A DNA stretch of 64,000 nt. It comes from Pantoea coffeiphila (GTDB taxonomy: Bacteria > Pseudomonadota > Gammaproteobacteria > Enterobacterales > Enterobacteriaceae). The stretch is from positions 310,001-374,000 of the forward strand of contig NZ_JAFBFW010000004.1 in the NCBI RefSeq assembly GCF_016909495.1, given 5' to 3'. The translations under genes were made by a program, and so were the position numbers. This document shows positions 45,804 through 55,725 of this stretch, piece after piece. The notes under the pieces were generated by a model. The model was not told the origin of the DNA. It searched no databases and worked only from the letters and a program-made list of their open reading frames with translations. Every line of letters begins with the position of its first letter. Positions within the stretch are counted from its first letter, which is position 1.

Positions 45804-48463
45804 GGCTGTTCTCCTTGTGCTTCTGCCGTTTCGCCATCAAACTCCATCACGATCCCGTCGTCCTCATCCCAACCGAGCGTCAGCGTTTGTGGCTTCTGCT
45901 TCGCCGCCATATGCACCAGTAGTTGCTTGCTCAGCACTGGCAGGATCTGCTGGTTTAACAGGCTGTCCACATTGCGTGCCCCGGTGTCCGGCAGCAGGCA
46001 GGCGGCGGTCAGTGCGTTGTAAAGGCTGTCGGCAATGTGTGTTTTCAGCCCATAGTGCCGATGCAAGCGCTTGCTAACCTGTTCGAGCTTAATCCGGACG
46101 ATGGCACGCATCGGTTCCTGTGCCAGCGATCGGTAAATTACCGTCTGGAAGCGTGCCAGTAGCGCGGGCTGGAAGTGGTCGCGCAGCACCGGGCGCAGCA
46201 GCTGATGCAAATCGCTTTCTGTGGCTTCCGGCTGTTCCTGCAACAGTTGCATCAGCACATCACTACCCAGATTAGAAGTCATCAGGATCACCGTATTGCG
46301 GAAGTCGATTTCACGCCCTTCGCCATCGCGCATAAATCCACGGTCGAACACCTGATAGAACAGGTTCATCACGTCGCGATGAGCTTTTTCAACCTCATCC
46401 AGCAGCACAATGCTATAGGGGCGTTTACGCACCGCTTCGGTCAGAATGCCCCCCTGTCCGTAACCGACGTACCCCGGCGGTGAGCCTTTTAACTGCGAAA
46501 CGGTATGCGGTTCCTGATATTCGGAAAGGTTGATGGTAATCAGCGACTTCTCACCGCCGTAGAGCACATCGGCCAGTACCAGCGCGGTCTCGGTTTTGCC
46601 CACGCCGCTCGGGCCCACCAGCAGAAATACCCCCTGCGGGCCATTTTCCGGGGTCAATCCGGTTTTGGCCGCACGCAGTCGTTGGGCAATCGCATTCAGT
46701 GCCGCATCCTGGCCTATTACGCGTCGCGCCATCTCCGCTTCCAGATTAAGCAGTTCTGTCTGTTCATCCTTCATCAGAGAAGAGAGCGGCACGCCGGTCC
46801 AGTCAGCGATTACGCCTGCTACCGTACGGCTATCCACATCCAGCTGAATCAGGGCCTCGTTCTGTTGCAGGCTAGCCAGCTGCTGCCGTAAGCCTGCTGC
46901 ATCCGTCGAACCGGCCTGCTGACGATGCGCAATCAGCTGCTGCACCAGGCTTTTTTCATCCGCCAGTCGCGCCTGCGAATGTTGCAGGGTTGCGCTGAGC
47001 CGCTCACGCTGATGGGCAATGTCGTGCAACCGTTCGCTTTTCGGGGGGCTGCCAGCGGCAATATCTTCGCTCAACGCCTGTTCCTCCAGCTCCAGCGCAT
47101 TTATCTGCGCTTGCAGATGCACAATCGCTTCAGGCAGCGTATCCAGGCTCATCCGTACGCGGGCGGCCGCGGTATCCAGCAGATCCACCGCTTTATCCGG
47201 CAGCTGTCGCCCGGTAAGGTAACGGCGGGAAAGCGTGACGGCCGCGCGTACCGCATCGTCGGTGATATAAACTCCGTGATGCTCCGCGTAGCGGGATTTC
47301 AGACCGCGAAGCATCAGGCAGGCGGTCTCATCATCCGGCTCGTCCACTAAAACCCGCTGGAAGCGACGCTCCAGGGCCGCATCGCGTTCAAAATACTGTT
47401 TGTATTCGCTCCACGTAGTTGCAGCGATGGTGCGCAATTCGCCGCGCGCCAGCGCCGGTTTCAGCAGGTTAGCCGCGTCCGCGCCGCCCGCCTGGTTACC
47501 GGCACCGATTATCGTGTGTGCTTCATCAATAAACAGCAGTACCGGCGCGAGTGATTGCTGTACCGCAGTAATGACGTTTTTCAGCCGCTGCTCAAATTCA
47601 CCTTTTACCCCCGCACCGGCCTGTAACAGTCCAAGATCGAGCGTACGCAGGCTGACCGGCTTCAGGCTCTCCGGTACGTTACCTTCAGCAATCCGCAGCG
47701 CCAGTCCCTCCACCAGTGCCGTTTTACCTACGCCCGGCTCGCCCACCAGAATCGGATTGTTTTTACGGCGGCGGGAAAGGATATCCACCATCTGGCGGAT
47801 TTCAGTATCACGGCCAAATACCGGGTCGATTTTTCCCTCCCGCGCTTTTGCGGTCACATCGAGGGTGAATTTATCCAGCGCATTCTGCAGTGCGGGAGAC
47901 AACGCGTTCTCATGGTTCACCGCGCCGTCAGCCGCAGTGGCGATCGTTTCTTCCGTTGCCGGGATTCGTGCCAGCTCCGCTTCCTGCTGGACTTCCGGGC
48001 GCTCTTCCGACTGCCTGTCCAGCAGAGGGCGCAGGCGTTCCAGCTGTATTTGACCCAGGGTCAGCAGCGGCCAAAGCCCGTCGCAGCGCACCGTTTTCGG
48101 TTTGTCGATCAGCACCATCAGCAGATGAATGCTGCGAATACTTTCTTCCCCCGCCAGCGACGCCAGCAGCCAGGCTTGCTGCATCAGCGACTGGAGATTC
48201 TCTGACAGCTGCGGGCGTCCGCGCACCGAACGCGGCAGGCTATCCAGCCAGTCCAGCAGCGACTGCCACATCCCGTCCATATCCCACTCATAGCGGCGCG
48301 CCAGCACCGTCAGATCGCCCTCCCCCTGCTCCAACAACTTCAGCAGCCAGTGTTCCGGCAAAATTTCTGCGTGAGCGCGGGTCTGGCACAATGACGCTGC
48401 ACCTTCCATCGCGCGGGCACAGTAAGGGTTGAGACGACGCAGGAGAATTGCGGGGTTTTCCAT
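45800..48463 (-). CDS. clpV: ClpV (TssH), T6SS sheath-disassembly ATPase
   Basis: An AAA+ ATPase of 887 residues that recycles the contracted TssBC sheath. The start is taken at 48463 (MENPAILLRRLN) because ClpV proteins begin so; an open ATG at 48535 adds a segment with no counterpart. Visible are the N-domain (residues 1-150), the first AAA module with GEPGVGKTALVEG and FIDEAHTIIGAG, a ClpB/V-type middle region with coiled-coil character (LHDIAHQRERLSATLQHSQ), and the second AAA module with GPSGVGKTETALVLAD. All four Walker motifs appear intact. Confidence 0.95.
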   Translation of the reverse strand: MENPAILLRRLNPYCARAMEGAASLCQTRAHAEILPEHWLLKLLEQGEGDLTVLARRYEWDMDGMWQSLLDWLDSLPRSVRGRPQLSENLQSLMQQAWLLASLAGEESIRSIHLLMVLIDKPKTVRCDGLWPLLTLGQIQLERLRPLLDRQSEERPEVQQEAELARIPATEETIATAADGAVNHENALSPALQNALDKFTLDVTAKAREGKIDPVFGRDTEIRQMVDILSRRRKNNPILVGEPGVGKTALVEGLALRIAEGNVPESLKPVSLRTLDLGLLQAGAGVKGEFEQRLKNVITAVQQSLAPVLLFIDEAHTIIGAGNQAGGADAANLLKPALARGELRTIAATTWSEYKQYFERDAALERRFQRVLVDEPDDETACLMLRGLKSRYAEHHGVYITDDAVRAAVTLSRRYLTGRQLPDKAVDLLDTAAARVRMSLDTLPEAIVHLQAQINALELEEQALSEDIAAGSPPKSERLHDIAHQRERLSATLQHSQARLADEKSLVQQLIAHRQQAGSTDAAGLRQQLASLQQNEALIQLDVDSRTVAGVIADWTGVPLSSLMKDEQTELLNLEAEMARRVIGQDAALNAIAQRLRAAKTGLTPENGPQGVFLLVGPSGVGKTETALVLADVLYGGEKSLITINLSEYQEPHTVSQLKGSPPGYVGYGQGGILTEAVRKRPYSIVLLDEVEKAHRDVMNLFYQVFDRGFMRDGEGREIDFRNTVILMTSNLGSDVLMQLLQEQPEATESDLHQLLRPVLRDHFQPALLARFQTVIYRSLAQEPMRAIVRIKLEQVSKRLHRHYGLKTHIADSLYNALTAACLLPDTGARNVDSLLNQQILPVLSKQLLVHMAAKQKPQTLTLGWDEDDGIVMEFDGETAEAQGEQP

Positions 48464-48604
48464 GTTAGTTAACTCGCTGTCAGGGACCTTGAGGCACGCT
48501 ACCGCCCATCGCTTTTCTTTATGCAAAGAACTCAAAGCGCATCAGGTCGAATTTCCATAGGGTTATTTTTGCTGAACGCCCGTAACCACAGGCGTTCGGC
48601 AAAA

Positions 48605-48635
48605 ACAAAAAAGGCGGACAGGAAATCTGCCCGCC
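48605..48635 (-). terminator. Terminator after hcp
   Basis: On the - strand, right after the hcp stop, GGCGG-CAG/CTG-CCGCC forms a strong hairpin (48613-48635) followed by a T run. It probably reduces transcription into clpV so that hcp is made in excess, a common arrangement. A further inverted repeat at 48574-48597 has no T run. Confidence 0.65.
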
Positions 48636-48641
48636 GGAGAC

Positions 48642-49133
48642 TTACGCCGTGGCGCGTTCATTCCAGGAATCGGAATGAATGATGTTGCCGTCTTTGTAGG
48701 TCCAGGTGATTTTTTCGTAACGCAGCTCGATATGTTCGAGATGGTTGTGCTTCTCGTAGGCGGGGTCCTTGATGTCATGCATCTTCGGATTCACTTTCAC
48801 CAGCTTGACGTTTTCCAGTTTGGTATTGAAATACTCCACTTCCTGGCCTGCATCGTTGATGCGATACCAGCGGAACTCCGCAGATTTCAGTGTCTGTCCG
48901 GTGGTGACGGCCTTATACAGGTACGGACTGGAGGCATCGATTTCCTTGGTGAACAGGAACGGGGTATGGATGCGAGTACCGGTCAGCTTACCGGTGTTGT
49001 TATCGGTCGGGATGTACAGGTTGTGTTCCTGGGCCACGATCTCAATGCTGCCTTCTCGATCCTGTACGTCAACGGACCCTTTGATGTCCGCGCCGCCGTC
49101 GTCTTTTAGCCAAAGGTAAACAGGAATTGCCAT
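48642..49133 (-). CDS. hcp: Hcp (TssD), T6SS inner-tube protein
   Basis: A 163-residue Hcp. The start at 49133 has GGAGAG seven bases upstream and gives the canonical MAIPVYLWLKDDGGADIKGSV; the frame is open for 80 codons further upstream but that sequence overlaps the ompA-type gene. Family residues include VQDREGSIEIVAQEH, THTPFLFTKEIDASSPYLYKAV in the extended loop, and the closing RYEKITWTYKDGNIIHSDSWNE. It makes the hexameric rings of the tube. It follows the ompA-domain gene after four bases. Confidence 0.96.
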   Translation of the reverse strand: MAIPVYLWLKDDGGADIKGSVDVQDREGSIEIVAQEHNLYIPTDNNTGKLTGTRIHTPFLFTKEIDASSPYLYKAVTTGQTLKSAEFRWYRINDAGQEVEYFNTKLENVKLVKVNPKMHDIKDPAYEKHNHLEHIELRYEKITWTYKDGNIIHSDSWNERATA

Positions 49134-49137
49134 GGAA

Positions 49138-50862
49138 TTACTCTCCATTGTGTTGTGATACGTCATCATCCTGAGATGACGCTGGGGTTTTGTCCGGTAT
49201 CTGACAGGCATCGGCCTGCGGTACCAGACTGATTTCGACACGGCGGTTGAGCGCCCGCCCTTCCATCGTGTCATTGGTTGCAATCGGGCGGTTTTGGCCA
49301 TAGCCCTGTACTGCAAAACAGCTTTCCGGCACGTCGCCGGTATCGCGTATCCAGTTGCGAACCGCCTCCGCACGCTTCAGCGACAGCGCCTGATTAAGCC
49401 CGGAATTACCGGTGTTATCAGTGTGTCCACTGACCACGATCAGCCAGCCTGGCTTCGCCTTAATTCCCACGAGGGAATTAACCAGCATTTTCGTCGATCC
49501 CGCCTTCAGCTCTGCCTTGCCGGAATCGAACAGCGACATACTGTCGAGGCGAATAATTTGCGGCGCGGCTTCCGGTTGGACCTTCGGCAGCGTTTTCTGC
49601 GTCTGCGGTAGAGATGGCGGTGTATAGGAGCGAATCGCCGTCAGAATCGGCAGACGCAGGCTTTCACCCCGATATAATCCGAGCCCCAGAGACATCGGCT
49701 CTCCGTTGCGGGCCCAGCCATCCAGCTGCGCAGCATCCTGCTGCAGGATCTTCAGGGCCTCAGCTTTACGAATGTGGTCGCCGCTGGCGATGCGATAGAA
49801 ATGCTGGATATCGAAATTCATCCGCTGCAGCAGCTGGCGGTTGTTCCAGCCGCTGCTGCACAGCGCCACAATCGCCGCAAAGGTAAAGGCCGTCAGTCCG
49901 GCGCGGCACAGGCGCTGGCGGGGTGTCAATCCCGCCCCCCGGGGTAAAAGGGGCAGGATAAAATCAGGCAGAACCGGGGGCGTGGCCGCGTTGTCTGGCA
50001 CAGGAGACCAGCCAGCAACATGCTGCATCGCACTGTGCTTACGCAGCCAGTTGAGCCAGGCAGACTCCGGTAAGGCACCGGCAAGCGCAGGGCCAGCCCC
50101 CCAAACGATCGCCGCAGGCAGCACAGCAGGGATATCCGGATTTTCATCAGTAAATACTGCGACTACATGCTGGCTAAACCATGCGGACAGGCTGCCGATG
50201 ATCACCTGCGACTGCACAGCCTGGGCCCCCTCGCTGGCGCTCCAGATTGCTACCGACAACGGGGGCGCTCCTTCACGCCAGACCTGGATAGCTTGATCTG
50301 CAATCGCGGTCTGCCACAGATTTTCGTGCATCATGCTGCAACCCAGCTGAGCATGAAGCAGCAGCGGGATCGCACAGCCGGTCTCGCGGCGCAGCTGGCT
50401 TAACTGCCAGCGCAGGGTCAGTAAACGGCCGGTCAGCGTTTCCGTATCCGTTTGCTGCTGCGGACAGATGTTCACCATCAGCGACAGCTGGCGCCCCCAG
50501 TCGGGGCGCAGCCACAGCAGATGGCGGGCAACCTGTTCCATGTCCTGGTGATTCGCGACGTTGATCCAGCAGCCCTGCGACAGCACCAGTACCGGAGACT
50601 CCTGCGGCCACACCTGCGAAATATCACCACACACCAGCACCACCGGCTGCCGCCAGCTGGCTTCCGGCAAATTGTCGAAGCGAATCGCCGCCTTATGTCC
50701 CCTGCCACGGGCCATCAGAAACCAGACGACTGCGATCGCGCCAATGCAAATCAGCGTTATCCCTGTTGCTGCGCGCAGTGGGAGCGGCAAAAAACCCAGG
50801 CATACAACGGCGCTCAGCAGTGCTCCCCATATCGCCAGCACGCTGCGCTGCGTAGAGGTCAT
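49138..50862 (-). CDS. T6SS-associated OmpA-domain protein
   Basis: A protein of 574 residues. The ATG at 50862 overlaps the tssL stop (ATGA) and is preferred to one at 50982 that lies inside tssL. Two or three membrane segments are at the N-terminus (LLSAVVCLGFLPLPL, GITLICIGAIAVVWFLM) and another near 350; the C-terminal 130 residues are an OmpA-like peptidoglycan-binding domain (SGHTDNTGNSGLNQALSLKRAEAVRNWI, VQGYGQNRPIATNDTMEGRALNRRVEI). In T6SS such a domain is either fused to TssL or, as here, on a separate protein and anchors the membrane complex to the cell wall. Confidence 0.9.
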   Translation of the reverse strand: MTSTQRSVLAIWGALLSAVVCLGFLPLPLRAATGITLICIGAIAVVWFLMARGRGHKAAIRFDNLPEASWRQPVVLVCGDISQVWPQESPVLVLSQGCWINVANHQDMEQVARHLLWLRPDWGRQLSLMVNICPQQQTDTETLTGRLLTLRWQLSQLRRETGCAIPLLLHAQLGCSMMHENLWQTAIADQAIQVWREGAPPLSVAIWSASEGAQAVQSQVIIGSLSAWFSQHVVAVFTDENPDIPAVLPAAIVWGAGPALAGALPESAWLNWLRKHSAMQHVAGWSPVPDNAATPPVLPDFILPLLPRGAGLTPRQRLCRAGLTAFTFAAIVALCSSGWNNRQLLQRMNFDIQHFYRIASGDHIRKAEALKILQQDAAQLDGWARNGEPMSLGLGLYRGESLRLPILTAIRSYTPPSLPQTQKTLPKVQPEAAPQIIRLDSMSLFDSGKAELKAGSTKMLVNSLVGIKAKPGWLIVVSGHTDNTGNSGLNQALSLKRAEAVRNWIRDTGDVPESCFAVQGYGQNRPIATNDTMEGRALNRRVEISLVPQADACQIPDKTPASSQDDDVSQHNGE

Positions 50863-51545
50863 GGAATCACTCCCGGCAGCAGGGTCGCCAGCATCCTGTC
50901 CAGGGATCGGTCCAACCCCCACCAGAGCGTGATAAGGATCGCGACGCTCACGCCAATACGCAGCGGCCAGGATGTAAACCATGGGCCGATACGGCTCGCC
51001 GCATAAGCATTCGCCAGCACCGGTTGATCCTGCGGAGTAAACGGTGGAACCCGATCGTTCAGCATCTTGACCAGCTGCTCACGCTGAGGATCGTTCAGCG
51101 AATGATAGCTACCGATAAATCCCAACAGCATGACCCGGTGAAAACAGGTCAACACGGCAGCATCGGGTTGCGTTTCACGCAGCACGGCGCGCATGCGGTC
51201 ACACAACGTGTCCCCCGCCTCAATCGTGCCAAGAAAATGCCCCTGTAGCGGGATGTCATACCACTGCATGCAGGCGTCATCCTGCACGCCACGGCTTTTC
51301 ACCGCCTCATCCAGCAGGGCGCAGTGTGCGGTAAGAATATGCTGGCGGCCGGCTTCATCCACCCCTCCGTCGTTAAGCGACTGCTGTACACGTTCTATTT
51401 CCGCTACGCAGCGCTGCCAGAGAAGGTAGCCTTCTCCCTCCTGAAACAGTGGACCGTGGCGCAGGCTGATAACCTGTAACCAGGTATCCTGAAACAGCGC
51501 ATCAATATCGACGGATGAGGCCGCTCTGCCTTTACTCTCACTCAT
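50859..51545 (-). CDS. tssL: TssL (DotU), T6SS inner-membrane complex protein
   Basis: A 228-residue TssL/DotU-type protein: a cytoplasmic helical domain (residues 1-185, with CALLDEAVKSRG and MLLGFIGSYHSL) and one C-terminal membrane segment (WPLRIGVSVAILITLWWGL). Together with TssM and TssJ it forms the membrane channel. No peptidoglycan-binding extension is present, the neighbour gene supplies it. Overlaps the tssK stop (51542-51545). Confidence 0.93.
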   Translation of the reverse strand: MSESKGRAASSVDIDALFQDTWLQVISLRHGPLFQEGEGYLLWQRCVAEIERVQQSLNDGGVDEAGRQHILTAHCALLDEAVKSRGVQDDACMQWYDIPLQGHFLGTIEAGDTLCDRMRAVLRETQPDAAVLTCFHRVMLLGFIGSYHSLNDPQREQLVKMLNDRVPPFTPQDQPVLANAYAASRIGPWFTSWPLRIGVSVAILITLWWGLDRSLDRMLATLLPGVIP

Positions 51546-52882
51546 GTTCTTAGTACCGCGTAAAGTTCAAGTTCAGGCTCGCCCAGCGTGCCCGGCGTGT
51601 AGAACATACAGTTGCCGCTTTCCAGCATTTCCCGCGCTGCCGGGTGGGTGAGATCCAGCGAGAAATACTGGTTCTCCAGCCGAAGTGGGATGGCGGCAGG
51701 AACATGGCTGAGCGGCTTGAGAGGTATCCCCTGGCGGGATGCGTTGACCAGACTGGTGACATAATCCGGACTGCCGACCTTGCACTGGCGCGGGAATTGC
51801 TCCAGCAGCTGTGCAACAGGTTGGGAGGAGCGAACGGAAAGGTAGTAATCCGCCCCGTCGCGCAGGCGAGGGTCCTGCAGACGCGCCAGCCACTGACGCA
51901 TGCGCTTATCGTGGTTAAGCTCAATCGCCACTACGCGCGATGGCAGGCTGGCTTCCAGCAGCTCATTAAGCAGCGCAAACAGCGGCGGAAATACATCGTT
52001 CAACCGTTCGTGCTGCCAAGGCGGGATCGCACCGCTCTGATGCTCCAGCGAAAAGGTCAGCAGGCTGCCGGCCAGCCGGGCCAGTTCAGGATACAAACGT
52101 TCCGGGGCACTCTGTGGATACTGCAGAAACTGCGCCAGTACCGGCTCAGCGCCGTTTAGCGCATTGAGCAACCAGAAGAGCGACACATCAGCGACGGCGA
52201 AATCCGCCATGCGTGCGTTACTTTCCCGGCGCATCGCCATCAGCCTTGTTAAGCGGGCACGCAACTGGACCATGAGCTGATCAAGCTGCTGCATCAGCCA
52301 GCCGCTGCTTTGCAGGGTAAGCATCGGCGGCAGAAAGCTGTCATCCAGCGACCACAGCCCCTGCGAGTCCAGATGCAGACGCGCAACGGGGCAGGTGAGG
52401 TAGTCGCTGTTGTTTTGATGGGCAAAACGCAGACAAAGCTCATGCTGCATCACCGCAATCTGGCGATCGTCATCGCCAAACTGATTGCGAATATCGCGCC
52501 AGCGCTGGCGATAACGCACCGGACGTTCGGCAGCTTCTTCGGGTTTCAGGCAGTTACCGCCGTTCGCTCGCAGCAGCGGCAGTGCCAGCAGCACGACCGT
52601 TTCACCCTGTTCTCCTTCCAGCGGCAGCACCGGGGGAAGCGCATCGGCATTGCTGGTGTCAATTAGTGTTCCATCCTGGAAACGAATGCACAGGCGACGG
52701 GCCTGCAGGCGGCCCAGTTTCAGCGCATCATCTTCGAAAGAGGCTTCGATCACGCCCCACGGCTGGCACAACCCGAGACGTGCAATAAATTCCGCAGACC
52801 AGGCCGCATGAGCAGCCTGCTGTTGAAAATGCTGGGGCGAGAGCATAATGCCCCGGCCCCATAACGGTTGTTCCGTTCTCAT
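51542..52882 (-). CDS. tssK: TssK, T6SS baseplate adaptor
   Basis: A 446-residue TssK (VasE), the trimeric baseplate protein that connects to the membrane complex. Its N-terminus has the hallmark LWGRGIMLSPQHFQQQ followed by the shoulder domain, and the C-terminal head ends with NCMFYTPGTLGEPELELYAVLR, as in the family. Ten bases separate it from tssC. Length and sequence appear normal. Confidence 0.95.
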   Translation of the reverse strand: MRTEQPLWGRGIMLSPQHFQQQAAHAAWSAEFIARLGLCQPWGVIEASFEDDALKLGRLQARRLCIRFQDGTLIDTSNADALPPVLPLEGEQGETVVLLALPLLRANGGNCLKPEEAAERPVRYRQRWRDIRNQFGDDDRQIAVMQHELCLRFAHQNNSDYLTCPVARLHLDSQGLWSLDDSFLPPMLTLQSSGWLMQQLDQLMVQLRARLTRLMAMRRESNARMADFAVADVSLFWLLNALNGAEPVLAQFLQYPQSAPERLYPELARLAGSLLTFSLEHQSGAIPPWQHERLNDVFPPLFALLNELLEASLPSRVVAIELNHDKRMRQWLARLQDPRLRDGADYYLSVRSSQPVAQLLEQFPRQCKVGSPDYVTSLVNASRQGIPLKPLSHVPAAIPLRLENQYFSLDLTHPAAREMLESGNCMFYTPGTLGEPELELYAVLRT

Positions 52883-52891
52883 TCAGCGCCC

Positions 52892-54433
52892 TTATGCTTT
52901 CGCTTTCGGCATCTGCGAGACCAGCGACAGATTGATGTCCATCCCTTCCACCTGGAAGTGCGGCACCGCATACAGCTTCACGCGGAAGAAGCCCGGGTTA
53001 TCTTCGATATCCTCGACCACCACTTTGCCGTCACGCAGCGGGTGGGAAGCCTGCAGCTCGTCGCCAGGATCGGTCATTTCGGTGACAAGGCCTCGTATCC
53101 AGGTGTTCAGTTCCAGCTCCAGCAGGCGACGATCCTTAGTCGTACCGATGTTCTCGCGCTGGATCAGCTTCAGATAGTGAGCGATGCGCGACAGCAGGAA
53201 GATATACGGCAGGCGGGCGTTGATCCGGCTGTTGGCGGTGGCGTCAGCGGTATCGTACAGCGCCGGTTTCTGGGTGGAGTTGGCCGAGAAGAAGCAGGCG
53301 TAGTCGCGGTTCTTGTAATAAGACAGCGGAATAAAGCCGAGGTTGGCGAACTCAAATTCGCGGGTCTCCGGGATCATCACCTCAGACGGAATTTTCACCT
53401 GATTGCCTGTCCCTAAGTCGTACAGGTGGATCGGCAAATCTTTCACCGCGCCGCCGGCCTGTGGGCCACGGATCTGCACGCACCAGCCGTTATCAATAAA
53501 GCTGCGCACCATGTTGGACGCAAAGGCAAACGAGGCGTTGGTCCACAGGTATTTATCGTGATCCGGGCCTTTCACCTCTTCCACGTAGTTAAAGCTGCGT
53601 ACCGGCACGGTGTCCGGTCCGTAAGGCAGGCGGCCCAGCACGCGCGGCATTACCAGCCCGATATAGCGCGAGTCATCGGTGTCGCGGAAGGATTTCCACT
53701 TGATGTATTCAGCGCGGTCAAAGTAGTTGCCGATGTCCTTGATGGCCGCCACGTCTTCCATCGACTCCTTCAGGAAGAATTTCGGCCCGGCGGAGCCGAT
53801 AAACGGCATATGGGCGGCGGCGGAGACTTTAGAGATATTGCGCAGCAGGGCCACGTCCTGCGCCGAAGCGTCGAACTCCCAGGCCGAAATCAGCGCGGCA
53901 ATCGGTTCGCCGCCCGGGGTGTCATATTCCGCCACGTAGGTTTGCAGATAGAGACCGCTCTGAATCACTTCCGGCGCATCTTCAAAGTCCTGGCGCAGAT
54001 CCTCCTTCGACAGATCCAGCAGCTCGATTCTGACGTTCTGGCGGAAGTCGGTTTTATCCACCAGCGATTTAGCGCCCTGCCACAGCGACTCAACGGCCTG
54101 GAACTGCGGGTGGTGCAGTACCGCGTCCAGCTGGCGGCCAATCTGGAAATCCAGCTCGGCAATATGGTGGTCAATCAGCGCTTTATCCAGCTTCTCGACT
54201 TTAGTCCCCGCCTGGCGCAGGCGTTCCAGGAAGACCTGCATGCCGGCGGTCAGGCGCTCATCGGCGGTTGCATCGGACATCGCCTGTGCATCCTGCCAGA
54301 TATCCAACGCGCTGAGAGAGGAAACCGGATGGAGGTTGATTTTTTCAAACAGGGAAGCATAAACGCCGCCCGCCTGCGGATGTTCAAGGGTGACATTTTC
54401 CGCAGCAGTGGCATTCTCATTTTGTACAGACAT
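52892..54433 (-). CDS. tssC: TssC, T6SS sheath large subunit
   Basis: A 513-residue TssC (EvpB/VipB), which forms the contractile sheath with TssB. Conserved features are YIKWKSFRDTDDSRYIGLVMPRVLGRLPYG, the NYVEEVKGPDHDKYLWTNASFAFA segment and the C-terminal handshake region GYLVEMTD-like RGLVTEMTDPGDELQASHPLR. Two in-frame ATG codons (54439 and 54433) compete; a weak AAGAGAA lies before both. Confidence 0.96.
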   Translation of the reverse strand: MSVQNENATAAENVTLEHPQAGGVYASLFEKINLHPVSSLSALDIWQDAQAMSDATADERLTAGMQVFLERLRQAGTKVEKLDKALIDHHIAELDFQIGRQLDAVLHHPQFQAVESLWQGAKSLVDKTDFRQNVRIELLDLSKEDLRQDFEDAPEVIQSGLYLQTYVAEYDTPGGEPIAALISAWEFDASAQDVALLRNISKVSAAAHMPFIGSAGPKFFLKESMEDVAAIKDIGNYFDRAEYIKWKSFRDTDDSRYIGLVMPRVLGRLPYGPDTVPVRSFNYVEEVKGPDHDKYLWTNASFAFASNMVRSFIDNGWCVQIRGPQAGGAVKDLPIHLYDLGTGNQVKIPSEVMIPETREFEFANLGFIPLSYYKNRDYACFFSANSTQKPALYDTADATANSRINARLPYIFLLSRIAHYLKLIQRENIGTTKDRRLLELELNTWIRGLVTEMTDPGDELQASHPLRDGKVVVEDIEDNPGFFRVKLYAVPHFQVEGMDINLSLVSQMPKAKA

Positions 54434-54473
54434 CAGCATATTCTCTTGTTAATCCGTTAATCATTGCGACCGT

Positions 54474-54971
54474 TTATGCCTGCTCCGGCACCATCGCGGA
54501 CAGTTCGCTACGCAGTTCATTGCTCAGTGCCGGGTCAAGCAGGATTTTTTCCAGCTCTTTGCGGAAGTTCTGGTTATCCAGCAGATTGGCTTTCAGATCG
54601 CGGAGAAGGTTGCGCATGGCCAGCATGGCCTTGAGCTGAGGTATCTGACGGGCCACCTGTTCAGGGGTGAAATCCTTCATATTACGGAAGGTGAGATGAA
54701 TATTTTCTTCGCTACCGTCTCCGGCCAGCGTGTTTTCAACGGTGAGATTCACCGACGGAGAATATTCCGCCAGCACGCTGTTGAAATTATTCTTATTAAT
54801 GTCTGTTTTACCGCGTTCCGATAGCGGTGCGGTTTCCTGGCCGTTACTGAAATCACCGGCAACCAGTAATTTCAGCGGTAATTCCATTTTCTTACTGGCC
54901 CCGCCGGTATGAAGATCGAGTTTCAGGTTAATACGTGCTTTTGGTATTTCCTTCTGGAAGCTGTCGCTCAT
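54474..54971 (-). CDS. tssB: TssB, T6SS sheath small subunit
   Basis: A 165-residue TssB (VipA). Family sequence includes SFQKEIPKARINLKLDLHTGG at the N-terminus, LPLKLLVAGDFSN, and LTFRNMKDFTPEQVARQIPQL; the C-terminus contains the helix that ClpV recognises. It is the first gene of the T6SS operon, with GAGGG five bases before the ATG, and 40 bases precede tssC. Confidence 0.96.
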   Translation of the reverse strand: MSDSFQKEIPKARINLKLDLHTGGASKKMELPLKLLVAGDFSNGQETAPLSERGKTDINKNNFNSVLAEYSPSVNLTVENTLAGDGSEENIHLTFRNMKDFTPEQVARQIPQLKAMLAMRNLLRDLKANLLDNQNFRKELEKILLDPALSNELRSELSAMVPEQA

Positions 54972-55028
54972 AAATCCCTCTTTGATATCGCCATGTAAAG
55001 AATTGCAGTCTTAATTTCTTTGCGGGCG

Positions 55029-55058
55029 ATAATAGAGCATTCAGGCTTAATTAATCAA
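55029..55058 (-). promoter_or_regulatory. Candidate sigma-70 promoter of the T6SS operon
   Basis: On the - strand TTGATT (55053-55058) and TATTAT (55029-55034) are separated by 18 bases, about 60 bases upstream of tssB. The match to consensus is fair; other AT-rich hexamers nearby could serve. Confidence 0.4.
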
Positions 55059-55694
55059 ACGCGCGAATATAAACATAAAAATTAGAAAATTCTTATTATT
55101 AAAAACAAACACCCTTCTGCTTTTACGAAAAAACAGTCGTAAAAAAACCAAATCACGATTCAGTAAACATCAAAATGAAGAAACATCGCAAGTTTTAACC
55201 GGGCATTACAAAATAAAACACTAAAACAACGAAGAATTGACCAATATCATTATTACTTCATAAACACCAAAATTAATAAGAGGTTTCTTAGAATAGGTTC
55301 ATTTAAATACACTTTTCAATACTGAGAATGTTAACCATTACTTGAGCTAACACGCAAAAATAAGAAAAATACCAAACGAACATCGATATTGGATTTTTTA
55401 CTATGTTAAAAGTAGAGATGAATAAATATCGACATAACACCACAAAAGGAGTATTTGACTCCCTCCGTAAATCCGGTGAACTTAATGTCAGGCTACGCCT
55501 CCATCTGGCAAACAGCACGAGCAGCAGGAAAAGAATTACCGCTGCCTTCTCAGCCACTATTATCAACCACCGTCGCCCCATTGACACCACACAACCCGGC
55601 TGCTAAATTTTAAAAAAATTGATTTAAATCAATATATTCACTTAACTTCAAGTCCATCAAAACGGCTGCCCGATGCCATTCATGTCGCTATCCG

Positions 55695-55725
55695 TGCATT
55701 TCATTCCCTGAATGCGGCACTTCAT
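55695..55725 (+). promoter_or_regulatory. YpdB-type direct repeat upstream of yhjX
   Basis: TGCATTTCAT (55695-55704) and GGCACTTCAT (55716-55725) are separated by exactly 11 bases. In E. coli, YpdB activates yhjX through two GGCATTTCAT motifs with an 11-base spacer, so sequence and spacing agree, with one mismatch in each half. The site lies 84 bases before the yhjX ATG. Confidence 0.75.

Noticed and set aside
48574..48597. Inverted repeat GAACGCC / GGCGTTC between hcp and clpV
   Set aside because: No T run in either direction; not called as a terminator, though it may add structure to the transcript.
53426..54460. + strand open frame of 344 codons opposite tssC
   Set aside because: Antisense to a well-supported gene, no ribosome site, no recognisable domain.
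55303..55606. Short open frames on both strands in the tssB-yhjX gap
   Set aside because: They overlap each other, have no motif, and lack convincing start signals; the hydrophobic stretch of the - strand frame is not enough evidence.
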